8,710 bases of DNA from CALWPV01 sp045632125 (GTDB taxonomy: Bacteria > Bacillota > Clostridia > Lachnospirales > Bianqueaceae), in NCBI GenBank assembly GCA_045632125.1, contig JAZQWC010000084.1:1-8710 (forward strand), read 5' to 3'. Below the pieces are notes generated by a model. The model was not told the origin of the DNA. It did no database searches and was given only the letters and a program-made list of their open reading frames with translations. This document shows positions 1 through 6,660 of the stretch, piece by piece. The translations under genes were made by a program, and so were the position numbers. Position 1 is the stretch's first letter. Every line of letters begins with the position of its first letter.

Positions 1-3
1 CAT
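1..3 (-). CDS. Start codon of a further operon gene (rest outside window)
   Basis: Only the ATG start is in the window. On the minus strand a perfect AAGGAGG (plus positions 11-17) lies 7 bases before this ATG, which is ideal ribosome-site spacing. The gap from the deformylase stop codon is 44 bases with no terminator, so this gene is probably the next cistron of the pcp-to-deformylase operon. Nothing can be said about its product. Confidence 0.55.
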
Positions 4-47
4 GTTCCTTCCTCCTTAGTATTCAATCGCTTACGCTTCATGGTTAT

Positions 48-458
48 TTATATGATAATTCCCTCGCAGTGATCCACTTCATGCTGGATGATCTGCGCTG
101 TCCAACCGGTAAACTTTTGTTTTTGAGGCTTAAAATTCTGATCCAGATAGGCCACCTCGATCTCCTCGTAACGAGTGGTTTTCCGCACGCCCACCAGCGA
201 CAGGCAGCCTTCCTCCGCCGTGTACGGACGCTTCTTCGATACGATCTCCGGATTCACCATTGCCAAATTCATCAGACCCAAATTCACTGCTATAATGCGC
301 TTACGCACGCCGATCATGTTGGCGGCCATGCCCACACAGCCTGCCGCATTCGCCCGCAGCGTATCCAGCAGATCCACGATCACCTGCCGATCCGCCTCGG
401 TGGCCGTTTCCGACTTTTGCTGCAGAAAAAACACATCCTTCATAATTGGCTGAATCAT
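48..458 (-). CDS. def: Peptide deformylase family protein, short, with altered motif 1
   Basis: Peptide deformylases remove the N-terminal formyl group from new proteins or formyl-peptides, using a metal held by one Cys and two His. Visible here are motif 2, EEGCLS (Cys85 as metal ligand), and motif 3, HEVDH (His126, catalytic Glu127, His130). Motif 1 reads GCVGMAANMIG (residues 40-50). The position of the conserved Gln that contacts the substrate (GLAATQ in E. coli) is Met48. At 136 residues the protein is shorter than usual and ends just after motif 3, so the C-terminal helix is missing. It overlaps the azlD stop by four bases (ATGA) and has GGAGGT five bases before the ATG. It is last but one in the visible operon. 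It may be a housekeeping enzyme, a second copy, or a version acting on formyl-peptides. The family is certain, activity and exact role are not. Confidence 0.88.
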   Translation of the reverse strand: MIQPIMKDVFFLQQKSETATEADRQVIVDLLDTLRANAAGCVGMAANMIGVRKRIIAVNLGLMNLAMVNPEIVSKKRPYTAEEGCLSLVGVRKTTRYEEIEVAYLDQNFKPQKQKFTGWTAQIIQHEVDHCEGIII

Positions 459-754
459 AGAATACCTCCCACAAGAAACACGACCCCACAGGCACAGAGC
501 GCCACTGTCAGCAGTCCACGCCCAAAATACGACAGTACCACTGCCACCACCGTACCCGCTGCCGCGGAAACCTCCGAACCGGTTGAATAAAAAATGGCAG
601 GAAACGTCATCGCAGTCAGCACCGCGTAAGGCACATATGCCAGGAATGAACGGAAAAATCGGTTCTTGATCTTTTTATTAAATACCGCAAAGGGTATAGC
701 CCGCACCAAATAGGTGACACCGGCCATTACCAACAAATAGATTCCGTAACTCAT
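455..754 (-). CDS. azlD: AzlD family branched-chain amino acid export subunit
   Basis: A 99-residue, very hydrophobic protein with roughly three membrane spans (about residues 3-21, 37-57 and 64-96). It has the AzlD signature near the N-terminus: a hydrophobic run followed by TYLVRAIPF and a short basic stretch (KKIKNRFF). AzlD is the small partner of AzlC; together they form a membrane exporter for branched-chain amino acids and analogues such as 4-azaleucine. The gene overlaps azlC by four bases (ATGA) and has AGGAGG seven bases before its ATG, inside the azlC end. Translational coupling in this order is the normal azlCD arrangement. The substrate here is inferred from the family, and related pairs may carry other amino acids. 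Confidence 0.9.
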   Translation of the reverse strand: MSYGIYLLVMAGVTYLVRAIPFAVFNKKIKNRFFRSFLAYVPYAVLTAMTFPAIFYSTGSEVSAAAGTVVAVVLSYFGRGLLTVALCACGVVFLVGGIL

Positions 755-1542
755 ACCGCTGCCTCCTGCTGCTCTGTTTCCTCTTCCTCATCATGCACAG
801 GAAACAGTACCGCTCCTATGGCCGAGGCCACCACACCACAAATGATGATGGTAAAACCGGAGGAAATCTGATTCAGACCGGGTATATAGTAGAAGATGCA
901 ACTCAGCAGTGCTGCAATAGCCACCACCATTAACACCGGACGACTTCGCTTCACAGCTGGTACTACGATTGCAATAAACATCCCGTAGAGGGCAATACCA
1001 AGAGCTTCTTCCAGCCGTGCTGGCAAAATCGCACCCAATAGGGCGCCGCACAGGGTGCCACTGGTCCAACCTAAAAATGGTAGTGTTATCAGGCCGAACA
1101 GGTAACGGCGGCTGATGGCACCTTGTTGGCTGGAGGCCACCGCAAAGATTTCATCGGTATTACCAAAAGCAACGGCCCAGCGATAGATACCGCGCACAGT
1201 GTGGTCGACCTTCTGTGAAAGTGAGATGGACATCAGGCTGTAGCGCAGGTTGATGACAAACTGCGACAGAGCCATCTCGATGAGTCCGCCACCGGCATGC
1301 ATGATGTTCAAGCCGGCGAATTGGCCGGCGGAAGTGAGGTTCAGCATGGAGATCAGCGTAGCCTCCCACCAGCTAAAGCCGTAGGACGTGGCCAGAATAC
1401 CAAAGGTGAAGGACACAGGAAAGTAACCCAGTGCGATGGGTACGCCATCCTTGATGCCTTTGATCATTTTCTGACCGGTTTGTATTGCTTTGGCGCCGGC
1501 TTGTACCGTCGGCGCCGTCTTTTGTGTGACAACTTCTTCCAT
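751..1542 (-). CDS. azlC: AzlC family amino acid exporter, large subunit
   Basis: A 263-residue integral membrane protein. About 30 soluble N-terminal residues precede the typical AzlC opening (GIKDGVPIALGYFPVSFTFG), followed by several hydrophobic spans and an acidic cytoplasmic tail (HDEEEETEQQEA). AzlC is the main membrane subunit of the AzlCD exporter for branched-chain amino acids. The start codon follows the stop of the carboxypeptidase gene with no gap (TAA-ATG). Its ribosome site GGAGG lies 11 bases upstream inside that gene, and the end overlaps azlD. Placement directly behind two peptidases suggests that it exports surplus amino acids released by peptide breakdown in the cytoplasm. 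That role is an inference from context; the family assignment is firm. Confidence 0.92.
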   Translation of the reverse strand: MEEVVTQKTAPTVQAGAKAIQTGQKMIKGIKDGVPIALGYFPVSFTFGILATSYGFSWWEATLISMLNLTSAGQFAGLNIMHAGGGLIEMALSQFVINLRYSLMSISLSQKVDHTVRGIYRWAVAFGNTDEIFAVASSQQGAISRRYLFGLITLPFLGWTSGTLCGALLGAILPARLEEALGIALYGMFIAIVVPAVKRSRPVLMVVAIAALLSCIFYYIPGLNQISSGFTIIICGVVASAIGAVLFPVHDEEEETEQQEAAV

Positions 1543-3237
1543 TTAGATGGTAGCCTCCGCAGTGGTACGTCCCATGCGGCCGCCTTCACAAGCGAAGGTG
1601 AGTTTTGCGCCGGGCTGGGCTTTGATGATCCAGGTCAGTTTTTTCTGACAAGGCGCGAACTGCATGGTGCTGGCACCCAGACCGGAGTTGTAACCGCCAA
1701 TGCCGGAGAAGCCCTCCAAATGGCCAATGCCCTGTTTTGCCTTTCCTTCAATCACCTCTGCGCCCTCCATGGTAACGGTAAGTTCTTTCAGGGTTTTGAA
1801 TTTAAGCGCTTCTTTTAATACATAGGTAGACAGGAAACCGGTATTGCTAATAATGGCCTCCACTCTATATACATCGCCGGCCAGGTTTTCGATCTTGATG
1901 TCGGTGAACTTGACCATAGGCAGGGTTTTTACCTGACGCAGCATGAAACGGGTATGTTTTTCCAATTCCTGCACAAGGAATTTAATGGGCGGATTCTGGC
2001 ATACATATTTGTAGTCAACGCCGCCGATCTCTACCTCACCCAGCTGGGGATGATTATATTTAGTCCAAGGCTTGCAGCCTTCGCCGTCCAGTTCTTTGTC
2101 GATCCACTGTACATATTTCAGAGCTTCTTCTTCCTGTTCCTCATCGGTGGTTTCCGGCTTAGGCGGGAAGTGAACCTCAATACCTACACGGGGTTCGATA
2201 TCCCAGCATTCAATGGTAAATGCAGGAACACCTAAGATGAAATGACAGAAATCATCGAAGCCACCGAAACAAGCAGGGCTGCCTACCGGCATGTATTCAT
2301 CATATACATTAATAACAGGATATCCGTTTTCTTCTTTTGCCATTTTTCCCAGGATCTTATACAGATTAACGTCGTATCTTTCCGCTTCTTTTCTGGGTTT
2401 GAAACCGGGAGTATACAGGTTTTGTCCGCCTGCGGTGTGCATATCCAATACACTACCAATGTTGGGATGAGCCAGCAGGAAATCAGTGTTGGCCTTGGTT
2501 TCGGGGTGACACAGCGGGTATTCGCCGGCACCGCGCTGTTCGGGCTCGGGCTTCCAGCCAACAGGGTAGTTACGATTGAAATCATGACCGAAGCGTGCCG
2601 GAGCACTGACAATATTTAGACCGTCGAAATCATTGATGATACCCTCTTCATATACATTGTAAAACTCGCCTTCGATATCATCAGGGCGACGTTTGGTCAT
2701 AACGCGAGGATCTTTTTCCGATACTTTCCAAATACCGAAGGGGCTCTTTACACGCATTTTGCGTACAACACCATCTCCATCCAGATCTTTAGGCTGCAGG
2801 CCGGGCATCTCCTCGGTATAGGGATACATGCGAGGAACAGAACGTACATAGTCGGGAGTGGTCAGGTAGTGCTCGGAACCATCGGGAGACACACGGGGCA
2901 GAACATAGATGGTGTATTTATCCAGAATGCTCTGCACTTCTTTGCTGTCTAAGTTTGAGAAGATCACATCCAAAAAGTACATACAGGTCATGCAGCCGGT
3001 CACTTCACCTGCATGGATATTACCTTCCACATAGTAACCGGGTTTGTCCTCATAGGCACCGGTTTTGGTGTTGGTCACTTCCAAAACCCACAGATTACGT
3101 CCCTGAGGGCTGGTTCCTGCACTGGTCAAACGTGCGATTTCGGGATAATCACTAGCATATTTCTGCAGGATATCAGTGATCTCCTGGTATTTGTAAAAAT
3201 GATCATAGGTATAGGTTACTTTCTCTGTCAGTTTCAT
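1543..3237 (-). CDS. M14 family zinc carboxypeptidase, apparently cytoplasmic
   Basis: A 564-residue metallopeptidase of the carboxypeptidase A (M14) fold. The zinc site is readable as GNIHAGE (His75, Glu78) with the third ligand in DMH (His267). The substrate-carboxylate motif HDFNRNYP carries Asn221 and Arg222, and Glu343 in FTIE is the likely catalytic Glu. A loop DLDGDG (151-156) resembles an acidic metal-binding insertion. Residues from about 440 to the end look like an extra beta-rich domain. There is no signal peptide (MKLTEKVTYTYDHF), which is unusual because many M14 enzymes are secreted. The start overlaps the pcp stop by four bases, with AGGAGG nine bases upstream. It probably trims C-terminal residues, or a peptide-like substrate, inside the cell together with Pcp. 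The exact substrate cannot be read from the sequence. Confidence 0.9.
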   Translation of the reverse strand: MKLTEKVTYTYDHFYKYQEITDILQKYASDYPEIARLTSAGTSPQGRNLWVLEVTNTKTGAYEDKPGYYVEGNIHAGEVTGCMTCMYFLDVIFSNLDSKEVQSILDKYTIYVLPRVSPDGSEHYLTTPDYVRSVPRMYPYTEEMPGLQPKDLDGDGVVRKMRVKSPFGIWKVSEKDPRVMTKRRPDDIEGEFYNVYEEGIINDFDGLNIVSAPARFGHDFNRNYPVGWKPEPEQRGAGEYPLCHPETKANTDFLLAHPNIGSVLDMHTAGGQNLYTPGFKPRKEAERYDVNLYKILGKMAKEENGYPVINVYDEYMPVGSPACFGGFDDFCHFILGVPAFTIECWDIEPRVGIEVHFPPKPETTDEEQEEEALKYVQWIDKELDGEGCKPWTKYNHPQLGEVEIGGVDYKYVCQNPPIKFLVQELEKHTRFMLRQVKTLPMVKFTDIKIENLAGDVYRVEAIISNTGFLSTYVLKEALKFKTLKELTVTMEGAEVIEGKAKQGIGHLEGFSGIGGYNSGLGASTMQFAPCQKKLTWIIKAQPGAKLTFACEGGRMGRTTAEATI

Positions 3238-3881
3238 TGTATGGTTCCTCCTATTTCAATGATATCTTTTTCATTATTGATAGCTGCTTTGATACAAAGC
3301 TCCAATCCTCTGGTGATTGTTGTCAGTGAAAGTGCCGGGACACCGGGTTTGTTCACTACCTGTTCATCGCAGAAAGGTACGTGGATGAAGCCTCCACGGA
3401 TGTTTTTGTCCTTGAACTCGGTATTTATGTAGTATAGCAGCTGATACATTACGTCATTACACACGTAGGTTCCTGCGGAATATGAAATAGCAGCGGGTAT
3501 ACTCTCCGCCTTCATCGCCGTCACCATAGCTTTCACGGGTAGCATAGTAAAATATGCGTTTTCTCCATCTGGTTTAATGGTATGACTGATAGGGGAATTA
3601 CCTGCATTGTCCGGAATACGGGCGTCAGCGTAGTTGATTCCAACAAATTCTGGTGTAATTCCGGCGCGGCCGCCCGCCTGACCTACGCATATTACGATAT
3701 CTGGGGTTTCTTCTTGGATTATCTGTCGTACAACCTCAGCCCCCTCATCAAAAACCACGGGTATTTCTTTTTTTATCAGTGCTGCTCCATCAATTTGCTG
3801 CGGCAGCAGCTTTACAGCTTCATATGCCGGATTCATACTTTCACCGCCAAAAGGCTGAAACCCGGTAACTAATATTTTCAT
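3234..3881 (-). CDS. pcp: Pyroglutamyl-peptidase I
   Basis: A cysteine peptidase (family C15) that removes N-terminal pyroglutamate (5-oxoproline) from peptides in the cytoplasm. At 215 residues it matches the family length. The opening MKILVTGFQPFGG is typical. The catalytic triad is visible: Glu78 in ITPEFVGIN, Cys141 in SAGTYVCND and His167 in GFIHVPF. The conserved ADARIPDNAG segment follows the Glu. AAGGAG lies eight bases before the ATG. This is the first gene of the operon and has its own promoter and a palindrome just upstream. The next gene, the M14 carboxypeptidase, overlaps its stop codon. The product frees the penultimate residue of blocked peptides for further digestion. Confidence 0.96.
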   Translation of the reverse strand: MKILVTGFQPFGGESMNPAYEAVKLLPQQIDGAALIKKEIPVVFDEGAEVVRQIIQEETPDIVICVGQAGGRAGITPEFVGINYADARIPDNAGNSPISHTIKPDGENAYFTMLPVKAMVTAMKAESIPAAISYSAGTYVCNDVMYQLLYYINTEFKDKNIRGGFIHVPFCDEQVVNKPGVPALSLTTITRGLELCIKAAINNEKDIIEIGGTIQ

Positions 3882-3895
3882 GGTAGTGGCTCCTT

Positions 3896-3911
3896 TTTAA
3901 AGCACTTTAAA
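3896..3911 (-). promoter_or_regulatory. 16-bp palindrome at the pcp operon transcription start
   Basis: TTTAAAG-TG-CTTTAAA on the minus strand is a perfect 7-bp inverted repeat around a 2-base centre. It begins about where transcription should start from the promoter at 3919-3947 and ends against the pcp ribosome site. A repressor bound here would block the operon. The protein is unknown and the motif does not match the CodY consensus. Confidence 0.45.
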
Positions 3912-3918
3912 TAGGGAT

Positions 3919-3947
3919 ATTGTACCACTTTTTACCCGTGGCTTCAA
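3919..3947 (-). promoter_or_regulatory. Sigma-70-type promoter of the pcp operon
   Basis: On the minus strand, -35 TTGAAG (plus 3942-3947), a 17-base spacer and -10 TACAAT (plus 3919-3924). Predicted transcription start is near 3912, giving a leader of about 30 bases to the pcp ATG. Confidence 0.7.
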
Positions 3948-4035
3948 TAGTTTCACAAAAGCATCACTACTATTTTTCACAAGAAATCCAAAAACTTATT
4001 TCACTCATTACAAACGACTTTCTCACGCAACGCAA

Positions 4036-4101
4036 AAGGGACGGATCTCTAAACGATGCTACCGCCACTTGCGAAGCACCCATTCAAAGGTCCGTCCCCT
4101 T
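4036..4101 (-). repeat. GGGGACGGACC-type imperfect palindrome, possible REP/MITE-like element or terminator
   Basis: Outer arms GGGACGGA (plus 4038-4045) and TCCGTCCC (plus 4091-4098) are perfectly complementary. Between them is a smaller hairpin (plus 4057-4078; TGCT/AGCA and CGC/GCG arms, loop AAGTG on the minus strand). On the minus strand the structure begins inside the stop codon of the upstream gene and ends in CCCTTTT. It could therefore act as a weak terminator. The GGGGACGG-type ends with a structured interior recall small elements mobilised by REP-associated Y1 transposases in Bacillota, but that link is from memory. No second copy is in the window. Confidence 0.45.
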
Positions 4102-4876
4102 AATCCTGTAATCTGTAAAAATCAATCGTTCGCTGAATTTCATCCATTGAAATAGTCCCATTGTGGTCCATTGTTATGATCAGGTTTTCCTGCAACCTGA
4201 TTCCGTTCCTCTCGTAGAAAGCTTTTTTCTCTTCATGACGCCTTCTATACTCCGGATCATCCATCATTCCCGCATGCTCCCAATAAAATATTCGGCCATC
4301 CTTAGTACGAATTGTAAAATCCGGTCTAAAACATCTTCCTCCAAGCCACACCTCTTTTTCATATTCGTATTCAATCCCTAGCGCATATAGCCTATTAGCA
4401 ATCATCATCTCAGACTTAGATGCCACATAATCACCCTTGTCTGTCAAATGTTTATACTGATCAGCGTAGCGTTTACTCTCAGCCACCTTTTTGGCCGCAG
4501 CGCGGGCAGCTGCTTCCGTCTTTCGCTTTTCCATTGCCTCTTCATACTTTGCAATCACCATCTGCCAGTTCACGCGAATTGCCCGGAGCGCCCGTTTTAG
4601 ATCACTGATAAATCTGCGAAGAATACTACGTTTTCTAACTTGTGCCTTTCTCTGTTCAATCAGCTTCCTCACTTCTTCCAAACCATTTTTACGAATATAC
4701 TTCTGAATCTGTTTGCCATGATCGTAAAACTGCCAGTATGGATACTGTTTTTTCGGACCCTTCCATACGATCGTCCCCGCTGAATGATCTATTTCTTCAT
4801 TCAACTTTCGAAATCGAAGATAGGCATCTAAAAAATCGGCGCTTAATCGTTCCCGAACTAACCGGATTTCTTCCAT
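4100..4876 (-). CDS. Unrecognised protein with putative PD-(D/E)XK-like nuclease C-terminus
   Basis: A soluble 258-residue protein that I cannot name. The start chosen is the ATG at 4876. The ATG 18 bases upstream lies within the strong ribosome site itself (ATGGGAGGA), which is 10 bases before the chosen start. Residues 1-70 contain GTIVWKGPKKQYPYWQFYDHGKQ, a strand-rich, charged and aromatic segment. Residues 70-145 are strongly basic and Lys/Arg/Ala/Glu-rich, probably helical or coiled coil. Residues 150-230 carry KSEMMIANRL (Glu156), RPDF (Asp186), YWEHAG (Glu200, His201) and EEKKAFY (Lys217, Lys218). This order of E, PD, E-H-x-G and a Lys-rich helix is what I expect of PD-(D/E)XK-fold nucleases with the EHxG variant. 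The fold and nuclease activity are inferred. The gene stands alone between two operons and may be accessory DNA. Confidence 0.75.
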   Translation of the reverse strand: MEEIRLVRERLSADFLDAYLRFRKLNEEIDHSAGTIVWKGPKKQYPYWQFYDHGKQIQKYIRKNGLEEVRKLIEQRKAQVRKRSILRRFISDLKRALRAIRVNWQMVIAKYEEAMEKRKTEAAARAAAKKVAESKRYADQYKHLTDKGDYVASKSEMMIANRLYALGIEYEYEKEVWLGGRCFRPDFTIRTKDGRIFYWEHAGMMDDPEYRRRHEEKKAFYERNGIRLQENLIITMDHNGTISMDEIQRTIDFYRLQD

Positions 4877-4885
4877 AATAAAGTT

Positions 4886-4892
4886 TCCTCCC
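4886..4892 (-). promoter_or_regulatory. Ribosome binding site that sets the start of the nuclease-like gene
   Basis: GGGAGGA on the minus strand, 10 bases before the ATG at 4876. The earlier in-frame ATG (4892-4894) sits within this element and has no site of its own, so it is not the likely start. Confidence 0.75.
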
Positions 4893-4896
4893 ATAT

Positions 4897-4932
4897 AAAA
4901 AATTGGCCCGCCAGCACCAATGCTGACAGGCC
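4897..4932 (-). terminator. Intrinsic terminator after the ABC exporter
   Basis: On the minus strand a 12-bp stem (plus 4921-4932 with 4905-4916, two G-U pairs, otherwise perfect) with loop TTGG is followed by AATTTTTT. It is 42 bases after the exporter stop and just before the ribosome site of the next gene. A candidate promoter for that gene lies before this hairpin, so it may also act in the leader of that gene. Confidence 0.85.
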
Positions 4933-4940
4933 TGAAACTT

Positions 4941-4969
4941 AGTATAGCAGACTTTTAAACCCTTTTCCA
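4941..4969 (-). promoter_or_regulatory. Candidate extended -10 promoter for the nuclease-like gene
   Basis: On the minus strand TGGAAA (plus 4964-4969; four of six matches to TTGACA), a 17-base spacer ending in TGC, then TATACT (plus 4941-4946). The TGn element compensates for the weak -35. Transcription would start near 4934, directly before the terminator hairpin. Confidence 0.45.
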
Positions 4970-4974
4970 CATCT

Positions 4975-6657
4975 TTATTTTGAACTTTCTATGACTCCGT
5001 CCCTCAAAGTGTATACACAATCCGCAAATTCGTTGAAACTCGCTTTATGAGAGATAGAAATCACCGTTACTCCTTGCTCCTTCACCGACTTTGCCAGTTG
5101 TTTTAAGATTTCCTTCTCGTTTCCACTGTCTACATTAGCAGTAACTTCGTCCAACAGCAAAATTTCACTACCACGCAACAATCCTTGTGCCAGTGATAAC
5201 CGCTGAACTTCCCCTCCGGAGAAAAGAGAACCCTCTTCTCCTATTTCAGAATCTAGTCCTTTTGGCAGTGATTTTACTTTGCTCTTTAATCCAACACTGT
5301 CAAGTACCCGCCACATATCTTCATCCGTTGCCGAATCACTGGCAAATTGTAAGTTATCACGCACAGTTCCCGGAAACATAAAGGCATCTTGCGATACTAA
5401 TGTAATGCTATTTCTTAAAACACGAGGCGAAATCACTGACAAATTACACCCATCAATTTCGATTTCACCCTTCTGCCACTGATACAACCGAAGTAAAAGG
5501 TTAAAGATCGTCGACTTTCCGGCTCCGCTGGTACCTACTAAACCAACCCAGGTGCCCTTCGGCACTGATAGATTCACATCGATCAGCACCTCCTTTTCAG
5601 GATTTGACGGGTAGGAAAAGCTTACATGTTTAAATGCAATCCCTTCGTGTATTTTCAGTTTATCAGTGGTTTCATAAATAACCTCAGGTGTATCCATGCT
5701 GATGATCTCAAACAGCGGCTCAAACTCTGCCAGTTGCTTTTTGAAGTCGAAGTTAATTTTAGTAATATCATTGATCACCGCAAAAGCCTTAGGCATATAG
5801 TTGATCAGAATCAACAAGTTTCCCATTGTCAGTTGTCCCCGCAAAATCAGCACTACGCCAATACCAAAAAGCAACCCATTAAACAAATGACTCATAAAGC
5901 CGCCTGCCCACATACCGGTTAGGTTGTCCAGCATACAAGTCATCGACCACACACGGATCGTATCTTCACTGATATTCTTTACCCGCTGCAGCTGCTGACG
6001 CTCGCGGCCAGCAGCCTTGATATGTCGAATACCGCGAAAAGTATCCGTTAAAACCTGCGCCAGACGGGCGTTATTATGAATTACACGCTGTACATACCCT
6101 TGAATTCGCTTAGAGAGTACATTGCAGGGTAGAATTGTTAGCGGAACGTACAAAAGTGATACCAAACCCATCCATAAATTAATTTTCATCATGAGTCCCA
6201 AAATAACCACACCACTAACAAGCTTTGCAGTAATCTGTGGAATGTCAAACATCCAGAACACTATATATTTTACCGATTCAGAATCACAGTACTTTGTAAG
6301 TTCTGCAGAGTTTTTATCATCAAAATATGTCAGTGGTTGACTTAGAATTTTCTCAATCCCCCAGTGCATCATTTCATGACTGTAGCGGCGACCCACTGCA
6401 TTCAAAAAATACTGATAGAAAGCATTGCCGGCAGCCGATGCCATAGGAATCCCCACCAACAAGATAATCCCCTGTACGATTTCCGAGATTCGTCCTTCCG
6501 GTAATTGCACATCCACCATTTGCTGCATTACCAAAGGAGGAACCAGCCCCATCACCTGCAGCACTAAACACATCAAAAAGGAAGCCGCGATCCAGAATCG
6601 AAATCCTTTCATGCGGCTAAATATCATCTTTCTCACTTGTTTTTCATGACTTTTCAT
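4975..6657 (-). CDS. ABC exporter half-transporter (fused membrane and ATPase domains)
   Basis: A 560-residue exporter of the MsbA/MDR type. The membrane domain (about residues 20-300) shows several hydrophobic spans. The ATPase domain begins near residue 340 (FKHVSFSYP). Walker A is GTSGAGKST (375-383), the Q-loop is VSQD (Gln423), the signature is LFSGGEVQR (478-486), Walker B is ILLLDE (499-504) and the H-loop is SISH (His537). All catalytic residues are present. One half-transporter gene suggests a homodimer. The ATG follows the regulator stop by three bases and lacks a strong ribosome site, so translation is probably coupled to the gene upstream. A strong terminator follows. The substrate cannot be read from the sequence; drugs, peptides or lipids are all possible. 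Pairing with an XRE regulator suggests substrate-responsive expression. Confidence 0.93.
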   Translation of the reverse strand: MKSHEKQVRKMIFSRMKGFRFWIAASFLMCLVLQVMGLVPPLVMQQMVDVQLPEGRISEIVQGIILLVGIPMASAAGNAFYQYFLNAVGRRYSHEMMHWGIEKILSQPLTYFDDKNSAELTKYCDSESVKYIVFWMFDIPQITAKLVSGVVILGLMMKINLWMGLVSLLYVPLTILPCNVLSKRIQGYVQRVIHNNARLAQVLTDTFRGIRHIKAAGRERQQLQRVKNISEDTIRVWSMTCMLDNLTGMWAGGFMSHLFNGLLFGIGVVLILRGQLTMGNLLILINYMPKAFAVINDITKINFDFKKQLAEFEPLFEIISMDTPEVIYETTDKLKIHEGIAFKHVSFSYPSNPEKEVLIDVNLSVPKGTWVGLVGTSGAGKSTIFNLLLRLYQWQKGEIEIDGCNLSVISPRVLRNSITLVSQDAFMFPGTVRDNLQFASDSATDEDMWRVLDSVGLKSKVKSLPKGLDSEIGEEGSLFSGGEVQRLSLAQGLLRGSEILLLDEVTANVDSGNEKEILKQLAKSVKEQGVTVISISHKASFNEFADCVYTLRDGVIESSK

Positions 6658-6660
6658 AAT

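Noticed and set aside
69..590. Long plus-strand open frame opposite the deformylase and azlD
   Set aside because: It is antisense to a gene with clear deformylase motifs, has no ribosome site, and its product is His/Arg-rich with no recognisable fold.
1297..1818. 173-codon plus-strand open frame across the azlC/M14 junction
   Set aside because: It is antisense to two well-supported genes, has low-complexity composition and no promoter or ribosome site.
4877..4894. Upstream ATG at 4894 as start of the nuclease-like gene
   Set aside because: It lies within the GGGAGGA ribosome site that serves the ATG at 4876, and no other site precedes it.
4990..5005. CTCCGTCCCTC inside the ABC gene as a second copy of the GGGGACGG element
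   Set aside because: Only about seven bases match, there is no partner arm nearby, and the bases encode the conserved end of the ATPase domain.
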